A stretch of DNA of 64,000 nt from Phocaeicola_A sp045545095. Lineage in GTDB: Bacteria > Bacteroidota > Bacteroidia > Bacteroidales > Bacteroidaceae. A model generated the notes under the pieces. It saw nothing but the letters and a program-made list of their open reading frames with translations, was not told the DNA's origin and did not search any database. Below, in pieces: positions 18,449-27,838 of this stretch. The DNA lies in contig JAZQAG010000049.1 in NCBI GenBank assembly GCA_045545095.1, positions 1 through 64,000 on the forward strand, in the 5' to 3' direction. The position numbers were made by a program, and so were the translations under genes. Every line of letters starts with the position of its first letter. The stretch's first letter is position 1.

Positions 18449-19438
18449 TTACTCAGCACGCAGAGTGAAGCGCTTGAAAGCAACCACCTTCAGTTCGGGG
18501 TCGGTCTCCTTCAACACTTCGCGTACAGTCTTCTTGCCATCCATGATATCCTCCTGGTTGAGCAAGCAGACTTCCTTCAAGAACTTGCCGAGACGACCCT
18601 TGGCAATGTTCTGAATCATAGCTTCAGGCAAGTTAGCAGCCTTCTCTGCAGACACTGTAGCGATGATTTCCTTAGCCTTGGCTACATCCTCAGCAGTAAT
18701 CCATCCCTTAGCCATGTTGCTTTCCATGTGATCCTCGCTGTCTACATGAGCGGGGTTGATACCTGCTTTCTTAAGAGCGGCCTCAACAGCCTTCTGTACC
18801 TGCTCGGCCTTAGTCTTCTCTACGGCTACGGCGATTTCCTGATTCTTAATTTCTTCAGAAACACCATCTTCGTCAACAGCAATGGGGTTCATTGCGGCAA
18901 TCTGCATAGCTATACCCTTAGCTGCAGCTTCAGCTACCTTATTCATAGCAACAAGTGTACAAAGCTGGTTCTTACCCTGATGGTTGTAAACGGTTGTATA
19001 TTCACCCTCTACAGTCATATAGCCATCGAGTTCCATCTTTTCACCAGTGATACCGCTACGGTCAGTCACTGCATCCTGTACAGTACCATTACCCAAAGTC
19101 AAAGCTTTCACTTCGTCCAAAGTCTGACATTTGTTGGCCACAGCCAAGTCAAGGATATCCTGAGTCAATTTCACAAAATCTGCATTATTAGCAACGAAGT
19201 CTGTTTCGCACTTGAGAGCGATGATAGCAGCGAAATTGCCATCAGCCTTAGCCAATACACAACCCTCAGAAGCTTCACGGTCAGAACGCTTTGCAGCAAC
19301 TGCCTGTCCCTTCTTGCGAATAATTTCCATTGCTTTATCGATATCGCCTTCTGCTTCAGTCAAGGCGTTCTTGCAATCCATCATACCAGCACCAGTCATC
19401 TTGCGGAGCTTGGTAATTTCTGCCATTGTTACAGCCAT
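18449..19438 (-). CDS. tsf: translation elongation factor Ts
   Basis: 329-aa guanine-nucleotide exchange factor for EF-Tu. The N-terminal UBA-like segment is AEITKLRKMTGAGMMDCKNA, followed by IEIIRKKGQAVAAKRSDREA-like sequence and the core motif KCETDFVANNADFV, which contacts EF-Tu. The family's second dimerisation half is present. It is the last gene of the rplM-rpsI-rpsB-tsf operon, 135 nt after rpsB, with an unusual inverted heptamer-repeat spacer before it. Confidence 0.97.
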   Translation of the reverse strand: MAVTMAEITKLRKMTGAGMMDCKNALTEAEGDIDKAMEIIRKKGQAVAAKRSDREASEGCVLAKADGNFAAIIALKCETDFVANNADFVKLTQDILDLAVANKCQTLDEVKALTLGNGTVQDAVTDRSGITGEKMELDGYMTVEGEYTTVYNHQGKNQLCTLVAMNKVAEAAAKGIAMQIAAMNPIAVDEDGVSEEIKNQEIAVAVEKTKAEQVQKAVEAALKKAGINPAHVDSEDHMESNMAKGWITAEDVAKAKEIIATVSAEKAANLPEAMIQNIAKGRLGKFLKEVCLLNQEDIMDGKKTVREVLKETDPELKVVAFKRFTLRAE

Positions 19439-19440
19439 AA

Positions 19441-19571
19441 TATTCTATTAATTATGAATTATTAATTATGAATTATGATTTAAAACAAAATATGAATTAT
19501 GAATTACGAACCGTGAGACACGCCTTACAGCACAGCCTCATAATTCACAATTCATAATTCATAATTATAAG
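19441..19571. repeat. inverted arrays of an AATTATG heptamer between rpsB and tsf
   Basis: Positions 19445-19507 hold several near-copies of aattatg on the plus strand. Positions 19542-19571 hold its complement (cataattcacaattcataatt...). In the leftward mRNA the two blocks could pair as a long A/T-rich hairpin just ahead of tsf. Confidence 0.8.
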
Positions 19572-19573
19572 AA

Positions 19574-20401
19574 TTAAGCCTCTTCTTCTGTAGCAGCAGG
19601 AGCCTCAGCTGTCTCCTCAGCCTTCTCTACACGAGCCTTAGAAGCACCTCTTTTACGAGAGGGCTTCACGGGAGCTGCAGACTCACCAGCAGCCTCCATA
19701 TCAACCTTCTCGGCCTTACGCTCTTCGAGTCCCTCCTGAATAGCAGTACAGCAAGCGTCGAGGATAACCTCGATTGACTTGGTTGCATCATCGTTAGCGG
19801 GGATAACGAAGTCGATGTCATTAGGATCAGAGTTAGTATCTACAATACCGAATACGGGGATACCCAAACGGTTAGCCTCGCGAACAGCAATGTTCTCCTT
19901 CAATACGTCGATAACGAACAAAGCTGACGGCAGACGGCTCAGGTCGGCGATAGAACCGAGGTTCTTCTCCAACTTGGCACGCTGACGAGAGATTTGGAGA
20001 ATCTCACGCTTAGAAAGGTTTGAATAGGTACCGTCGCTGGTCAACTTGTCGATAGTTGCCATCTTCTTCACAGCCTTGCGGATAGTGGGGAAGTTGGTCA
20101 ACATACCACCGGGCCAACGCTCGATAACGTAGGGCATATTTACAGATGCAGCTTTCTCAGCTACCACCTGCTTTGCTTGTTTCTTAGTAGCTACAAACAG
20201 GATTCTCTTTCCTGATTTTGCAATCTGCTTCAAAGCCTCAGCGGCTTCATTTACTTTAGCAGCTGTCTTGTGGAGGTCAATGATATGGATACCATTGCGT
20301 TCCATGAAAATATAAGGAGCCATAGCGGGGTTCCACTTTCTCTTCAAGTGACCGAAGTGGCAACCGGCTTCCAACAGTGTATCAAAATTAATTCTTGACA
20401 T
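19574..20401 (-). CDS. rpsB: 30S ribosomal protein S2
   Basis: 275 aa. The S2 signatures are all present: LLEAGCHFGHLKRKWNPAMAP, IIDLHKTAAKV, ILFVATKKQAK, ERWPGGMLTNF, and IPVFGIVDTNSDPNDIDFVIP. The C-terminal tail of about 45 residues is rich in Ala, Glu and Lys (EKVDMEAAGESAAPVKPSRK) and longer than in E. coli, as common in Bacteroidota. It is third in the r-protein operon, after rpsI. Confidence 0.97.
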   Translation of the reverse strand: MSRINFDTLLEAGCHFGHLKRKWNPAMAPYIFMERNGIHIIDLHKTAAKVNEAAEALKQIAKSGKRILFVATKKQAKQVVAEKAASVNMPYVIERWPGGMLTNFPTIRKAVKKMATIDKLTSDGTYSNLSKREILQISRQRAKLEKNLGSIADLSRLPSALFVIDVLKENIAVREANRLGIPVFGIVDTNSDPNDIDFVIPANDDATKSIEVILDACCTAIQEGLEERKAEKVDMEAAGESAAPVKPSRKRGASKARVEKAEETAEAPAATEEEA

Positions 20402-20620
20402 TTTGTTTTCTTTTTTTAATCGTTTACTTTCTTTTTAGCTATTCTGCCTTGCGGCATTTTGTTCACCAACCGTCAGGTAGTCTTTTGTCCACGAAGAATC
20501 CTGTCGGTTTAGATTCTAAACGCTATTCGATTTCAGTTCTTAAGTTCTTGAGTCTTTAAGTTTATGAGTTCCTTTAAAGAATTGCACCAACCTAACAACC
20601 AACAAACTGACAAACTCAAA

Positions 20621-21007
20621 TTAACGCTTACTGAACTGGAATCTTCTACGTGCTTTGGGACGACCCGGTTTCTTACGCTCAACAGCACGGGGATCGCGAG
20701 TCATGAAGCCTTCTGAACGAAGAGTCTTCTTGTCCTCAGGATTGATCTTCACCAATGCGCGGGCAATAGCCAAGCGCAAAGCCTGTGACTGTCCGGTGAA
20801 ACCACCGCCACAAAGATTCACTTTGATATCATATTTCTCAGCCACTTCCAACTTGTTCAAGGGCTGCTTCACTACATACTGCAGGATTGTTGAGGGGAAG
20901 TACTGAGTCAGGTCTCTCTTGTTGATAGTAATCTTACCAGTACCCTCGGTAACGAATACGCGGGCAATAGCGCGCTTACGTCTTCCTAATGCGTTTATTA
21001 CTTCCAT
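20621..21007 (-). CDS. rpsI: 30S ribosomal protein S9
   Basis: 128 aa, ending in the characteristic basic tail KKPGRPKARRRFQFSKR whose last residues reach toward P-site tRNA. The start MEVINALGRRKRAIARVFVT and the core GGGFTGQSQALRLAIARALV are typical. It lies 5 nt downstream of rplM, the usual L13-S9 pair. A 219-nt spacer with short degenerate repeats separates it from rpsB. Confidence 0.97.
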   Translation of the reverse strand: MEVINALGRRKRAIARVFVTEGTGKITINKRDLTQYFPSTILQYVVKQPLNKLEVAEKYDIKVNLCGGGFTGQSQALRLAIARALVKINPEDKKTLRSEGFMTRDPRAVERKKPGRPKARRRFQFSKR

Positions 21008-21012
21008 GTTGC

Positions 21013-21474
21013 TTATTTCAGTGTATTAATATCAATAGACTTAGGTGACTGAGCCTGATGCTTGTGTTCGCTACCTACGTAGATATAGAGGTTAGCCAAC
21101 TGCTGAGCAGCCAAACGGTTCTTGGGCAACATACCCTTTACCACCTTCTTAAACAATCTCTCATGACCGTTAGGACGGGCAATCAAAGCCGCGGGAGTCA
21201 TCTCGCGCTGTCCACCGGGATAACCGGTATGACGCAGATAAACACGGTCTGTCCACTTGTTTCCTGTCAATACAACTTTGTCGGCGTTGATGATGATTAC
21301 ATTATCGCCGCAATCAGCGTTGGGAGTGAAGTTAGGTTTGTACTTTCCTCTCAACAGTTTCGCAACTTTCGCACCGAGACGGCCCAAAACCTGATCGGTA
21401 GCGTCAACAACGACCCATTCTTTGGTCGCAGTTTCCTTGTTTGCAGAAATGGTCTTGTAACTTAAAGTATCCAC
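21013..21474 (-). CDS. rplM: 50S ribosomal protein L13
   Basis: 153 aa, with the L13 core motifs VVDATDQVLGRLGAKVAKLL, YKPNFTPNADCGDNVIIINA and the GMLPKNRLAAQQLANLYIYV segment. It is the first gene of the operon, behind a TAnnTTTG promoter about 135 nt upstream. The long leader could hold an autoregulatory r-protein binding structure, which I could not model. Confidence 0.97.
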   Translation of the reverse strand: MDTLSYKTISANKETATKEWVVVDATDQVLGRLGAKVAKLLRGKYKPNFTPNADCGDNVIIINADKVVLTGNKWTDRVYLRHTGYPGGQREMTPAALIARPNGHERLFKKVVKGMLPKNRLAAQQLANLYIYVGSEHKHQAQSPKSIDINTLK

Positions 21475-21807
21475 TCTTTTAAAACTTTTAATTTGTTAAC
21501 TACTAAAAAACTTCTTAGCCACACCCCTGCGCCCCATCGGACACAAAAAGACGCAGTAATGCGCTATAAATTAAACTTTTATCACTAATCTGATAATAAT
21601 CGGCCTGCAAAGGTACGCATTTTTTCTCAACTAACAAGCGTTTTAATCCTCTTTTTTCAACCTTTTGCCAAAATGGAGAGTTACCCTACTTAAAAGAAAT
21701 CCAAATCACAAGCGTACAAAAAGAGCTTTTAAAGACCAATTTTACCGCCCAGTAGATTAAAAGTTCTTTAAAAACAAATCATTTCATTTATACTGGATTC
21801 AGCCGGT
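21475..21807. other. intergenic region holding the rplM leader and promoter
   Basis: No gene is seen. The right half carries the leftward rplM promoter, and about 130 nt of leader runs from there to the start codon, including the GC-rich stretch near 21525-21565. The rest is A/T-rich and follows the stop of the lyase/beta-helix gene. Confidence 0.6.
21608..21615 (-). promoter_or_regulatory. -7 element of the rplM operon promoter
   Basis: The minus strand reads TACCTTTG, with a TTG about 22 nt further upstream. It lies about 135 nt before ATG 21474, implying a long untranslated leader. Confidence 0.65.
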
Positions 21808-24141
21808 TTATTTCTTGAACATCACCCCATCCACATGGTTTCCCACAAAAGCCGGGACAAAATCGGCCGTGCTGTACCAACGGGGCTTGCCCGGCATCTC
21901 ATCATAAATAGCCTGGCCATTGATTTTCAGCCCCTCAAAGGTGACATTCTTCACCCGCCGTTCTTCATTATAACCATTGATGACAGACATGTAAGGTTGT
22001 GCACCATAGTAGCGGATATTGCGGAAGGTCACGTTCTCCACACCCCGACCAGGGGCAGTACAGTACTTCTGGTTATAGCCGACTTTCACGTGAAAGAGGC
22101 AACCTTGATGAATCTGCTCAATGCGGATGTTATCGAAAAGCACATCCTTCACATAATTGTTGTCTCCACAATTGATGGCCATGCATCCCTGATAGTCCAC
22201 CTGAGGTTCGCTTTGGCAAAGGATGTCGATGTTTTCATAGACAAGCCCCACGATACTGTCCTGCACATCAGAGTTACCATGTATGCCGATGAAGATGGGA
22301 TGAGCCACATCTGCCCACAAGGTAGAGTTGGTCATGCGCACATTATAGACAGAGCCGTTGAAGCCTTTGCGTGTGGCATAAGCGGTAGTGCAATCATCGG
22401 AGGTGCGACAAAACACCCTGTCGTAAAGCACATTACTGGAAGCGAAGACATTCAGGCCGTCTCCCCACGAAGGATGCGAAATACTCCGTACATCATGCAG
22501 GGTCACCCCGTTGCTCTCCCCTACAGGGCAGGTATTCAGGATAAGACCATCAATAAGGACATTGCGGCTACGGTACACATGACATCCTTCATAGCCATGA
22601 GGCGGACGAGCCACACCACGGCCAAGGATACTCACATTCTTTGCATCCTCGATGGCAAAGGTGCCAGTGAAGTAACTTCCCCCTGCCAGATAAACAGTGG
22701 TATTGGAAGGCACCCGGATGGTATCTTGGGTATAAAGCCCCGGTTCGTATGCCACAAATCCGCGCCCCTCTTTGCGGGCCTGCTTCTCTGCCACCTCTTG
22801 AGCAACAGGCGGTTTGGAAGTAAACAACAAGAGATTATCTGTAATGCAACCGTCAAACTCCACACTCACATTCTCTGGTTGGAAAAGCAAGAACTGTACT
22901 GTTGAATCGTTTTGCACATTGGCTATCACTCCGCGGTAATCGGGACGGATACGTGCCTCACTGAATTTCTTATTCTTGCACACCACGCGTACATAGACAT
23001 CACCTGTGAAGTCGAAGAAAGCGTATGAAATTTCGGAGATCTTATGTCTATTGTCTCCGACAGGTGCATTCACTTTGGCCATATAGGTGTCGATGCGTGT
23101 CCATTCATCCACCCCGCGCGGACGGATAAACACATCGTAGTCCCCTTTTAAAGGTGCGCCTTCAGGAGCCGGATAAGTGAATACAGAATGTATTTTTGCC
23201 CCCTCCTTTACACCTGGAGCACGTGTTTCACGACTTTCACCCCGCTTTTCGGCTTTTGCTTGCAGGGCGAGCACTTTCTTGGTATAGGGCATCTTCATGC
23301 CTTTCCTCTCTACATAGTGCTTGTAAGGAAGTTCGTAGATATCCCACAAACGTCCACGACCCATTTCACCAGGTATTACCCAATCATTGTACAGACCAGT
23401 GCAATCTGTCCATGCCTTAAAGGGAACATCATATCCAAGATTGTATCGGGCAGTATATTCAAATCCCTTCATCAGACGATTGTCCAATGCACCCCATAAA
23501 TCATCACCTTGTCCCCAAGCCATTTCGCAGATGTGTGCGAGGGCTTCAAGACCCAGCTGGGCATGATTCTGGTCGCGACCAGTTTCCTGGCATTGCCCCG
23601 TTTCGCTAATATAATTAGGTAAAGAACCATTATCATTAGCTGTCAAATAGTAGTCAATCGCTGCACGATAGATGGTAGTATCTTCAAGGAAAATGCCACA
23701 TGCCATACGCAAGCGGTTGACGATGGCACCCCAATTCCCATTGGCGTATGGACTGTCTGCCTCAAACTTATTCATCATAGGAAGCAAAGCACGATGCACC
23801 ATCTCATCCCATTGGGAAGTACGGTGTTCCTTCATTAATATCATTGCTTTTACAAGATCATAGCACTGGATGGCACAAAGTGGCGCATCGTGCCCGTCGA
23901 GCTGTTGCAACGTTGTAGCGTATGCATTGATAATTTCCAATGCTTTTTCTCCATATCCCTTTTGAGCACACTCAAATGCCGCTTTCATATCGCGTTCACT
24001 TCCACCTTTAGAGTGGCGGTATTGTCCGTCGCGAGCAATCACTTCGTAAGGACCGGCCATTTGATAATCTATTTGCGCTTGAAGGTCACTTGCAAGAAAA
24101 AGCAAACAGAATATTGAAAGAAGAATCACCACCTTTTTCAT
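21808..24141 (-). CDS. two-domain polysaccharide lyase: alginate-lyase-like domain plus beta-helix
   Basis: 777 aa with signal peptide MKKVVILLSIFCLLFLASDL. Residues ~60-290 resemble the alpha/alpha-toroid alginate_lyase fold (SPYANGNWGAIVNRLRMACG, GQCQETGRDQNHAQLGLEAL, MAWGQGDDLWG). From about residue 420 a right-handed beta-helix of GH28/dextranase-like type follows (GLYTQDTIRVPSNTTVYLAG, GVTLHDVRSISHPSWGDGLN, CRTSDDCTTAYATRKG). The start overlaps the previous gene's stop by 4 nt (ATGA), implying translational coupling. The polymer cleaved is unknown; a uronic-acid glycan fits the neighbouring GH88. Whether both domains are catalytic cannot be told from sequence. Confidence 0.75.
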   Translation of the reverse strand: MKKVVILLSIFCLLFLASDLQAQIDYQMAGPYEVIARDGQYRHSKGGSERDMKAAFECAQKGYGEKALEIINAYATTLQQLDGHDAPLCAIQCYDLVKAMILMKEHRTSQWDEMVHRALLPMMNKFEADSPYANGNWGAIVNRLRMACGIFLEDTTIYRAAIDYYLTANDNGSLPNYISETGQCQETGRDQNHAQLGLEALAHICEMAWGQGDDLWGALDNRLMKGFEYTARYNLGYDVPFKAWTDCTGLYNDWVIPGEMGRGRLWDIYELPYKHYVERKGMKMPYTKKVLALQAKAEKRGESRETRAPGVKEGAKIHSVFTYPAPEGAPLKGDYDVFIRPRGVDEWTRIDTYMAKVNAPVGDNRHKISEISYAFFDFTGDVYVRVVCKNKKFSEARIRPDYRGVIANVQNDSTVQFLLFQPENVSVEFDGCITDNLLLFTSKPPVAQEVAEKQARKEGRGFVAYEPGLYTQDTIRVPSNTTVYLAGGSYFTGTFAIEDAKNVSILGRGVARPPHGYEGCHVYRSRNVLIDGLILNTCPVGESNGVTLHDVRSISHPSWGDGLNVFASSNVLYDRVFCRTSDDCTTAYATRKGFNGSVYNVRMTNSTLWADVAHPIFIGIHGNSDVQDSIVGLVYENIDILCQSEPQVDYQGCMAINCGDNNYVKDVLFDNIRIEQIHQGCLFHVKVGYNQKYCTAPGRGVENVTFRNIRYYGAQPYMSVINGYNEERRVKNVTFEGLKINGQAIYDEMPGKPRWYSTADFVPAFVGNHVDGVMFKK

Positions 24142-27100
24142 TTTCGAATAATTTTTCTACCATTTACAATATAAATACCTCCCTTTGCACGCACAACATC
24201 TATACGGCGCCCTTGCAAATCATAAGCATCATCATTTTCGCTATTTACGATTCCGCCAGCGACCACTTCATCTACACCAAGTGCGGGCTCAATAGGAATA
24301 ATCAAGAAAGGATATCCAGGAAACTCTGTCAACTCTGTATTGATACTACCATCGGAATTCATATCCCAATATTTTTTAGTAGCCTCTGTAAGTCCTGTGC
24401 GAATGGCATAACGGTTAACCCCAGCTGCCTGTTCAAAATAGAAACTATACAAACTGGCGCTACCCAATTTGCCATTAGCAAAGAGCGGCAAACTATCAGC
24501 TACAACGGTCATACTGTGTCGCACAGAGGAATTACTAATTTTCCAAATTTGATGAGCCTCTGGTTGGTTTACATCTCCTTTTTCAAAGGAAACCAATTCG
24601 CCTGAAGCATGCCCCGTGAGAAGACGTCCCGTGCCTGCATGGCAAACAAGATAATATCCGGGAGTAAGAATGGATTGTTCTGCAGATTTTACCAAGACCT
24701 TAAACACCACCTCAACAGTCTCACCTTCCATTGTGAATGAAGCGGTATAATCGCCACTTGTTTCTAACCCACTGATGGTAATCTTACTACCCTGTTCTCC
24801 CGTACTCCAAGTGACACAGCTTGCCGGCACAGAGGGCGACAAGTTTAATCCAAGAGTCACCTCTTCACCTGCATTGACAATACATTCTGATGCTTGTATT
24901 GTTTCACCCGCTTTCTCAATATAAGGTGAGGCAGCTATTACATTCACATGGAAAGTACAGGCGCTGACGGCTGAGCCTTGGTTTATATAATATAAGGTAT
25001 AGGTACGCGGAGCTACGACAGGAGTGGTAGTGATGCTTTGCGTAGTCTGTCCCGTTGACCACTGATATGTTCCCCATCCACAAGAAGGAACTGCTGTCAA
25101 GGTAACACTTTCGCCATAAACCACATTGATGGTATCTGTCCCTGTAATAGTCTGGCCATTGTAAGTCACACTGGGAGTGAGCATCGTCAGATTGCAATCA
25201 TTCTCTGCGGCAATAGAGAAACACTGTTGGCTTTTCACCCCCTTTCCGTTAGTATATGTCACACGATAAACATAACTTCGGTCAGTTGTTACAGTAATTT
25301 CACGTGTCTGCTCACCCGTTTCCCATTGCCAAAGTCCTGTATCCTCCTCCCCTTCGGGCAATTGGGGTATCAGTTTCACAGTTTCTCCACGGGGCACACA
25401 AGTCTGGTTATTGACTGCAAATGTATTTACCAATCCTCCTAATTCACTATGTGCAATCTGCTTACCACTGACGTTCCCCAAATTCTGTTCTACACCAATA
25501 CTGGGAATGATATTGGCTGTAAGCGTACCGCTATACTCCATACGAGGCGACAATTCCGTGGGAACTTGATCAGCAGATGCCAACTGCACATCACGCGTAT
25601 TCATCAATACGCTATATCCCATGTGGTCATATCCGCCACTGGTCGTACCCATGCCACCTGCATCTATACCCATGCTATTGTAGGAGTTTTCCGAGAAAGG
25701 CATTTTCACGCCCTTCACTCCTTCATAAATGCCAATGACAGTGCCCCAATAAGGACGCATCTGCGCTCCAAGGGCAGGACCAGTCATCACCCATGCACGG
25801 CTGTCCGAGTAGTAATATCCGCTGCTGCCATATATGTAGTTTGTCCAAGGCAGGCTGGCCACACTCTGCGTCTGTGCAGCCACGTATTCAATACCGGCAG
25901 CCAAACGGTAATCCATATAGGCAAAGAGATCATCACCTTGATTCCATCCGACTTTAGCCACATCAATAGCCAATCCCAATGCCATAGCCGAATGGCCTGT
26001 ATCGCGTCCGCTTTCGTTCATCTGCCCCAGTTTGCCATAAGCCCCTGTTTCAAGTTCGCTGTCCACATGGGTGACCACCAGATTACCGAGGTATTCAGTC
26101 AACCCGTCATTCTTAATGGGATTATCCGTACGTGGGTCATGGAAATTGCCCACCTGGTCATACTTGAAGTAAGACATTCCCTGATTGTAGATATAGACAT
26201 CGTCGCACAAGATTCCGATGCTGATGACGCACATGACATTGCAAAGTCCCCAATTCGACCAATAATGTCCTGGTGCTTGCCACCATTTGCCAGCATTTTC
26301 CCACGTCCCATTACGTCCACGCAGAAAACCTATAGCACTGGGGTACCACACAGAGAGCATCCATTGTTTGAATGTATTGAACTCCTTGCGGTTCCACCCC
26401 TCATAATCACGCATCAGCTCGGCCGCTTGGGCAAACTGATAGCCGTAAAGACCGGCTGCCAGTGCATAGTTACTGTCTCCGCCAATGGCTTTGGTCGTAT
26501 TTGCCCATGCCATCAGAATACGTACAGCCGCATCGGCACAAGCCTTATTGTCCTCAATCTTCCATCGCAGGGCATTCTGATAAGCCATCGTGGCTCCACG
26601 TGCAGCATTGATATAGTTTTCCCCCACTCCACCACCGCGTACGATGGTCTCAACCGGCCAAGTCTGCACACCCGGCTGGGCATATTCCGCCTTTTTCAAT
26701 ATCTCGTAAGCCGCCTTCACTTTTTCGTTTCCTTCCGCCAACTGTCGACGCACGCGGTCAAAGTCCGCTTGCGTATGCAATCCGCCCGGATGAGTGAACC
26801 CACGGTCTGTATCGTATGCCTCGATTGCATCGCCCACAGTCGGAAGGACTACATTAGCCGTAGATTTTACCTGAGCAACGACCTGTTTCAGTTGTGCACA
26901 TATCTTGTCAACGTAAGTTTGACTATACTCTCCTGCAGCTACACGCTCAGCCATCGTTATCATTCCGTTCAAATCAGCCAATGCATCGGGCAGATAAGAG
27001 ACTGTACTCCCTGCCAACTGTTTTGCCTCGGCAATAGCGGTTTTCAACTGACTGACATCCCCCGTTGTGCCATAGAGATAGGCCTCCTCCAATGCTGATA

Positions 27101-27827
27101 TCTCGGAAGCCAAGGTCGTCACCTCGTCAGCCGACAAGGCTCGGTCATAAAAACAGAAATCTGTGATGAGTGTCTGTGCCAAATAATTGTCGCCCGAGAA
27201 GGGAGCACGTCCTATCCAACAGGCGGTAGGATTGGCCGAAGCATAAAGAGCACTGTTCAGCGGCATGTTTGTGATACTTTTCTTCATTGCTCCATTGATA
27301 TAGAGCTTGCCAGTTCTTCCCTCTTGTGAATAAGCGACATGTATCCATTCTCCCTTGGCCGATTCACTATTTACGGAATATCCTGTCTCATTACTATATC
27401 CGCCCGTACTGGACGCTATGCGTTGGGCATTCAGACGATAGGCAGAATAAACACCTCCATTGGAAGTACATGCTTCAGCTGTTGAGAATGCCCAAAGGAA
27501 ATAACCATTACCTGAGAGTGACGCCTGTTCGTTCACACGGTAATAGACTGATATGGTATAATTGTCACACTCGGCGAACACCTTTCCCGCCTCGGTCGTC
27601 AAGTTCAGATAGCCCGCACCGCTTCCCAAGTCGAGAATACTGTAATCGCCCATTGTCGTCACTTTGGCCGAACCATTCAATTTAGCAGTGATACCAGACA
27701 CATTGTCCGTCACATCAGTCCCCGACACGTTTTTGAAATCAAAACGCATCTTCACATTCTCTGTTTGTGCCCATGCTGTCCATCCGACCAGCATCAGCAT
27801 CCATGTCAATAAAGTTGTCCTATTCAT
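24138..27827 (-). CDS. large secreted alginate-lyase-fold enzyme with LamG, Ig-like repeats and T9SS-type tail
   Basis: 1229 aa. Order: signal peptide MNRTTLLTWMLMLVGWTAWA; a LamG/concanavalin-like domain (~25-230); a helical linker (~240-330); an alginate_lyase-type toroid (~340-760) with WENAGKWWQAPGHYWSNWGL, MNESGRDTGHSAMALGLAID and WNQGDDLFAYMDYRL; three Ig-like modules each with a W-x-TGeqT motif (WQWETGEQT, YQWSTGQTT, VTWSTGEQG); a further beta domain; and the tail AYDLQGRRIDVVRAKGGIYI...GRKIIRK, like type A T9SS signals. It resembles family PL38-like lyases, but that assignment is inference. ATG 27827 is 11 nt after the GH88 stop codon. Confidence 0.8.
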   Translation of the reverse strand: MNRTTLLTWMLMLVGWTAWAQTENVKMRFDFKNVSGTDVTDNVSGITAKLNGSAKVTTMGDYSILDLGSGAGYLNLTTEAGKVFAECDNYTISVYYRVNEQASLSGNGYFLWAFSTAEACTSNGGVYSAYRLNAQRIASSTGGYSNETGYSVNSESAKGEWIHVAYSQEGRTGKLYINGAMKKSITNMPLNSALYASANPTACWIGRAPFSGDNYLAQTLITDFCFYDRALSADEVTTLASEISALEEAYLYGTTGDVSQLKTAIAEAKQLAGSTVSYLPDALADLNGMITMAERVAAGEYSQTYVDKICAQLKQVVAQVKSTANVVLPTVGDAIEAYDTDRGFTHPGGLHTQADFDRVRRQLAEGNEKVKAAYEILKKAEYAQPGVQTWPVETIVRGGGVGENYINAARGATMAYQNALRWKIEDNKACADAAVRILMAWANTTKAIGGDSNYALAAGLYGYQFAQAAELMRDYEGWNRKEFNTFKQWMLSVWYPSAIGFLRGRNGTWENAGKWWQAPGHYWSNWGLCNVMCVISIGILCDDVYIYNQGMSYFKYDQVGNFHDPRTDNPIKNDGLTEYLGNLVVTHVDSELETGAYGKLGQMNESGRDTGHSAMALGLAIDVAKVGWNQGDDLFAYMDYRLAAGIEYVAAQTQSVASLPWTNYIYGSSGYYYSDSRAWVMTGPALGAQMRPYWGTVIGIYEGVKGVKMPFSENSYNSMGIDAGGMGTTSGGYDHMGYSVLMNTRDVQLASADQVPTELSPRMEYSGTLTANIIPSIGVEQNLGNVSGKQIAHSELGGLVNTFAVNNQTCVPRGETVKLIPQLPEGEEDTGLWQWETGEQTREITVTTDRSYVYRVTYTNGKGVKSQQCFSIAAENDCNLTMLTPSVTYNGQTITGTDTINVVYGESVTLTAVPSCGWGTYQWSTGQTTQSITTTPVVAPRTYTLYYINQGSAVSACTFHVNVIAASPYIEKAGETIQASECIVNAGEEVTLGLNLSPSVPASCVTWSTGEQGSKITISGLETSGDYTASFTMEGETVEVVFKVLVKSAEQSILTPGYYLVCHAGTGRLLTGHASGELVSFEKGDVNQPEAHQIWKISNSSVRHSMTVVADSLPLFANGKLGSASLYSFYFEQAAGVNRYAIRTGLTEATKKYWDMNSDGSINTELTEFPGYPFLIIPIEPALGVDEVVAGGIVNSENDDAYDLQGRRIDVVRAKGGIYIVNGRKIIRK

Positions 27828-27838
27828 ATTTATTGTTT

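Noticed and set aside
25449..27098. 549-aa plus-strand frame opposite the large lyase gene
   Set aside because: Long because the codon use of the real gene lacks reverse-strand stops; no recognisable protein features and the lyase reading is clear.
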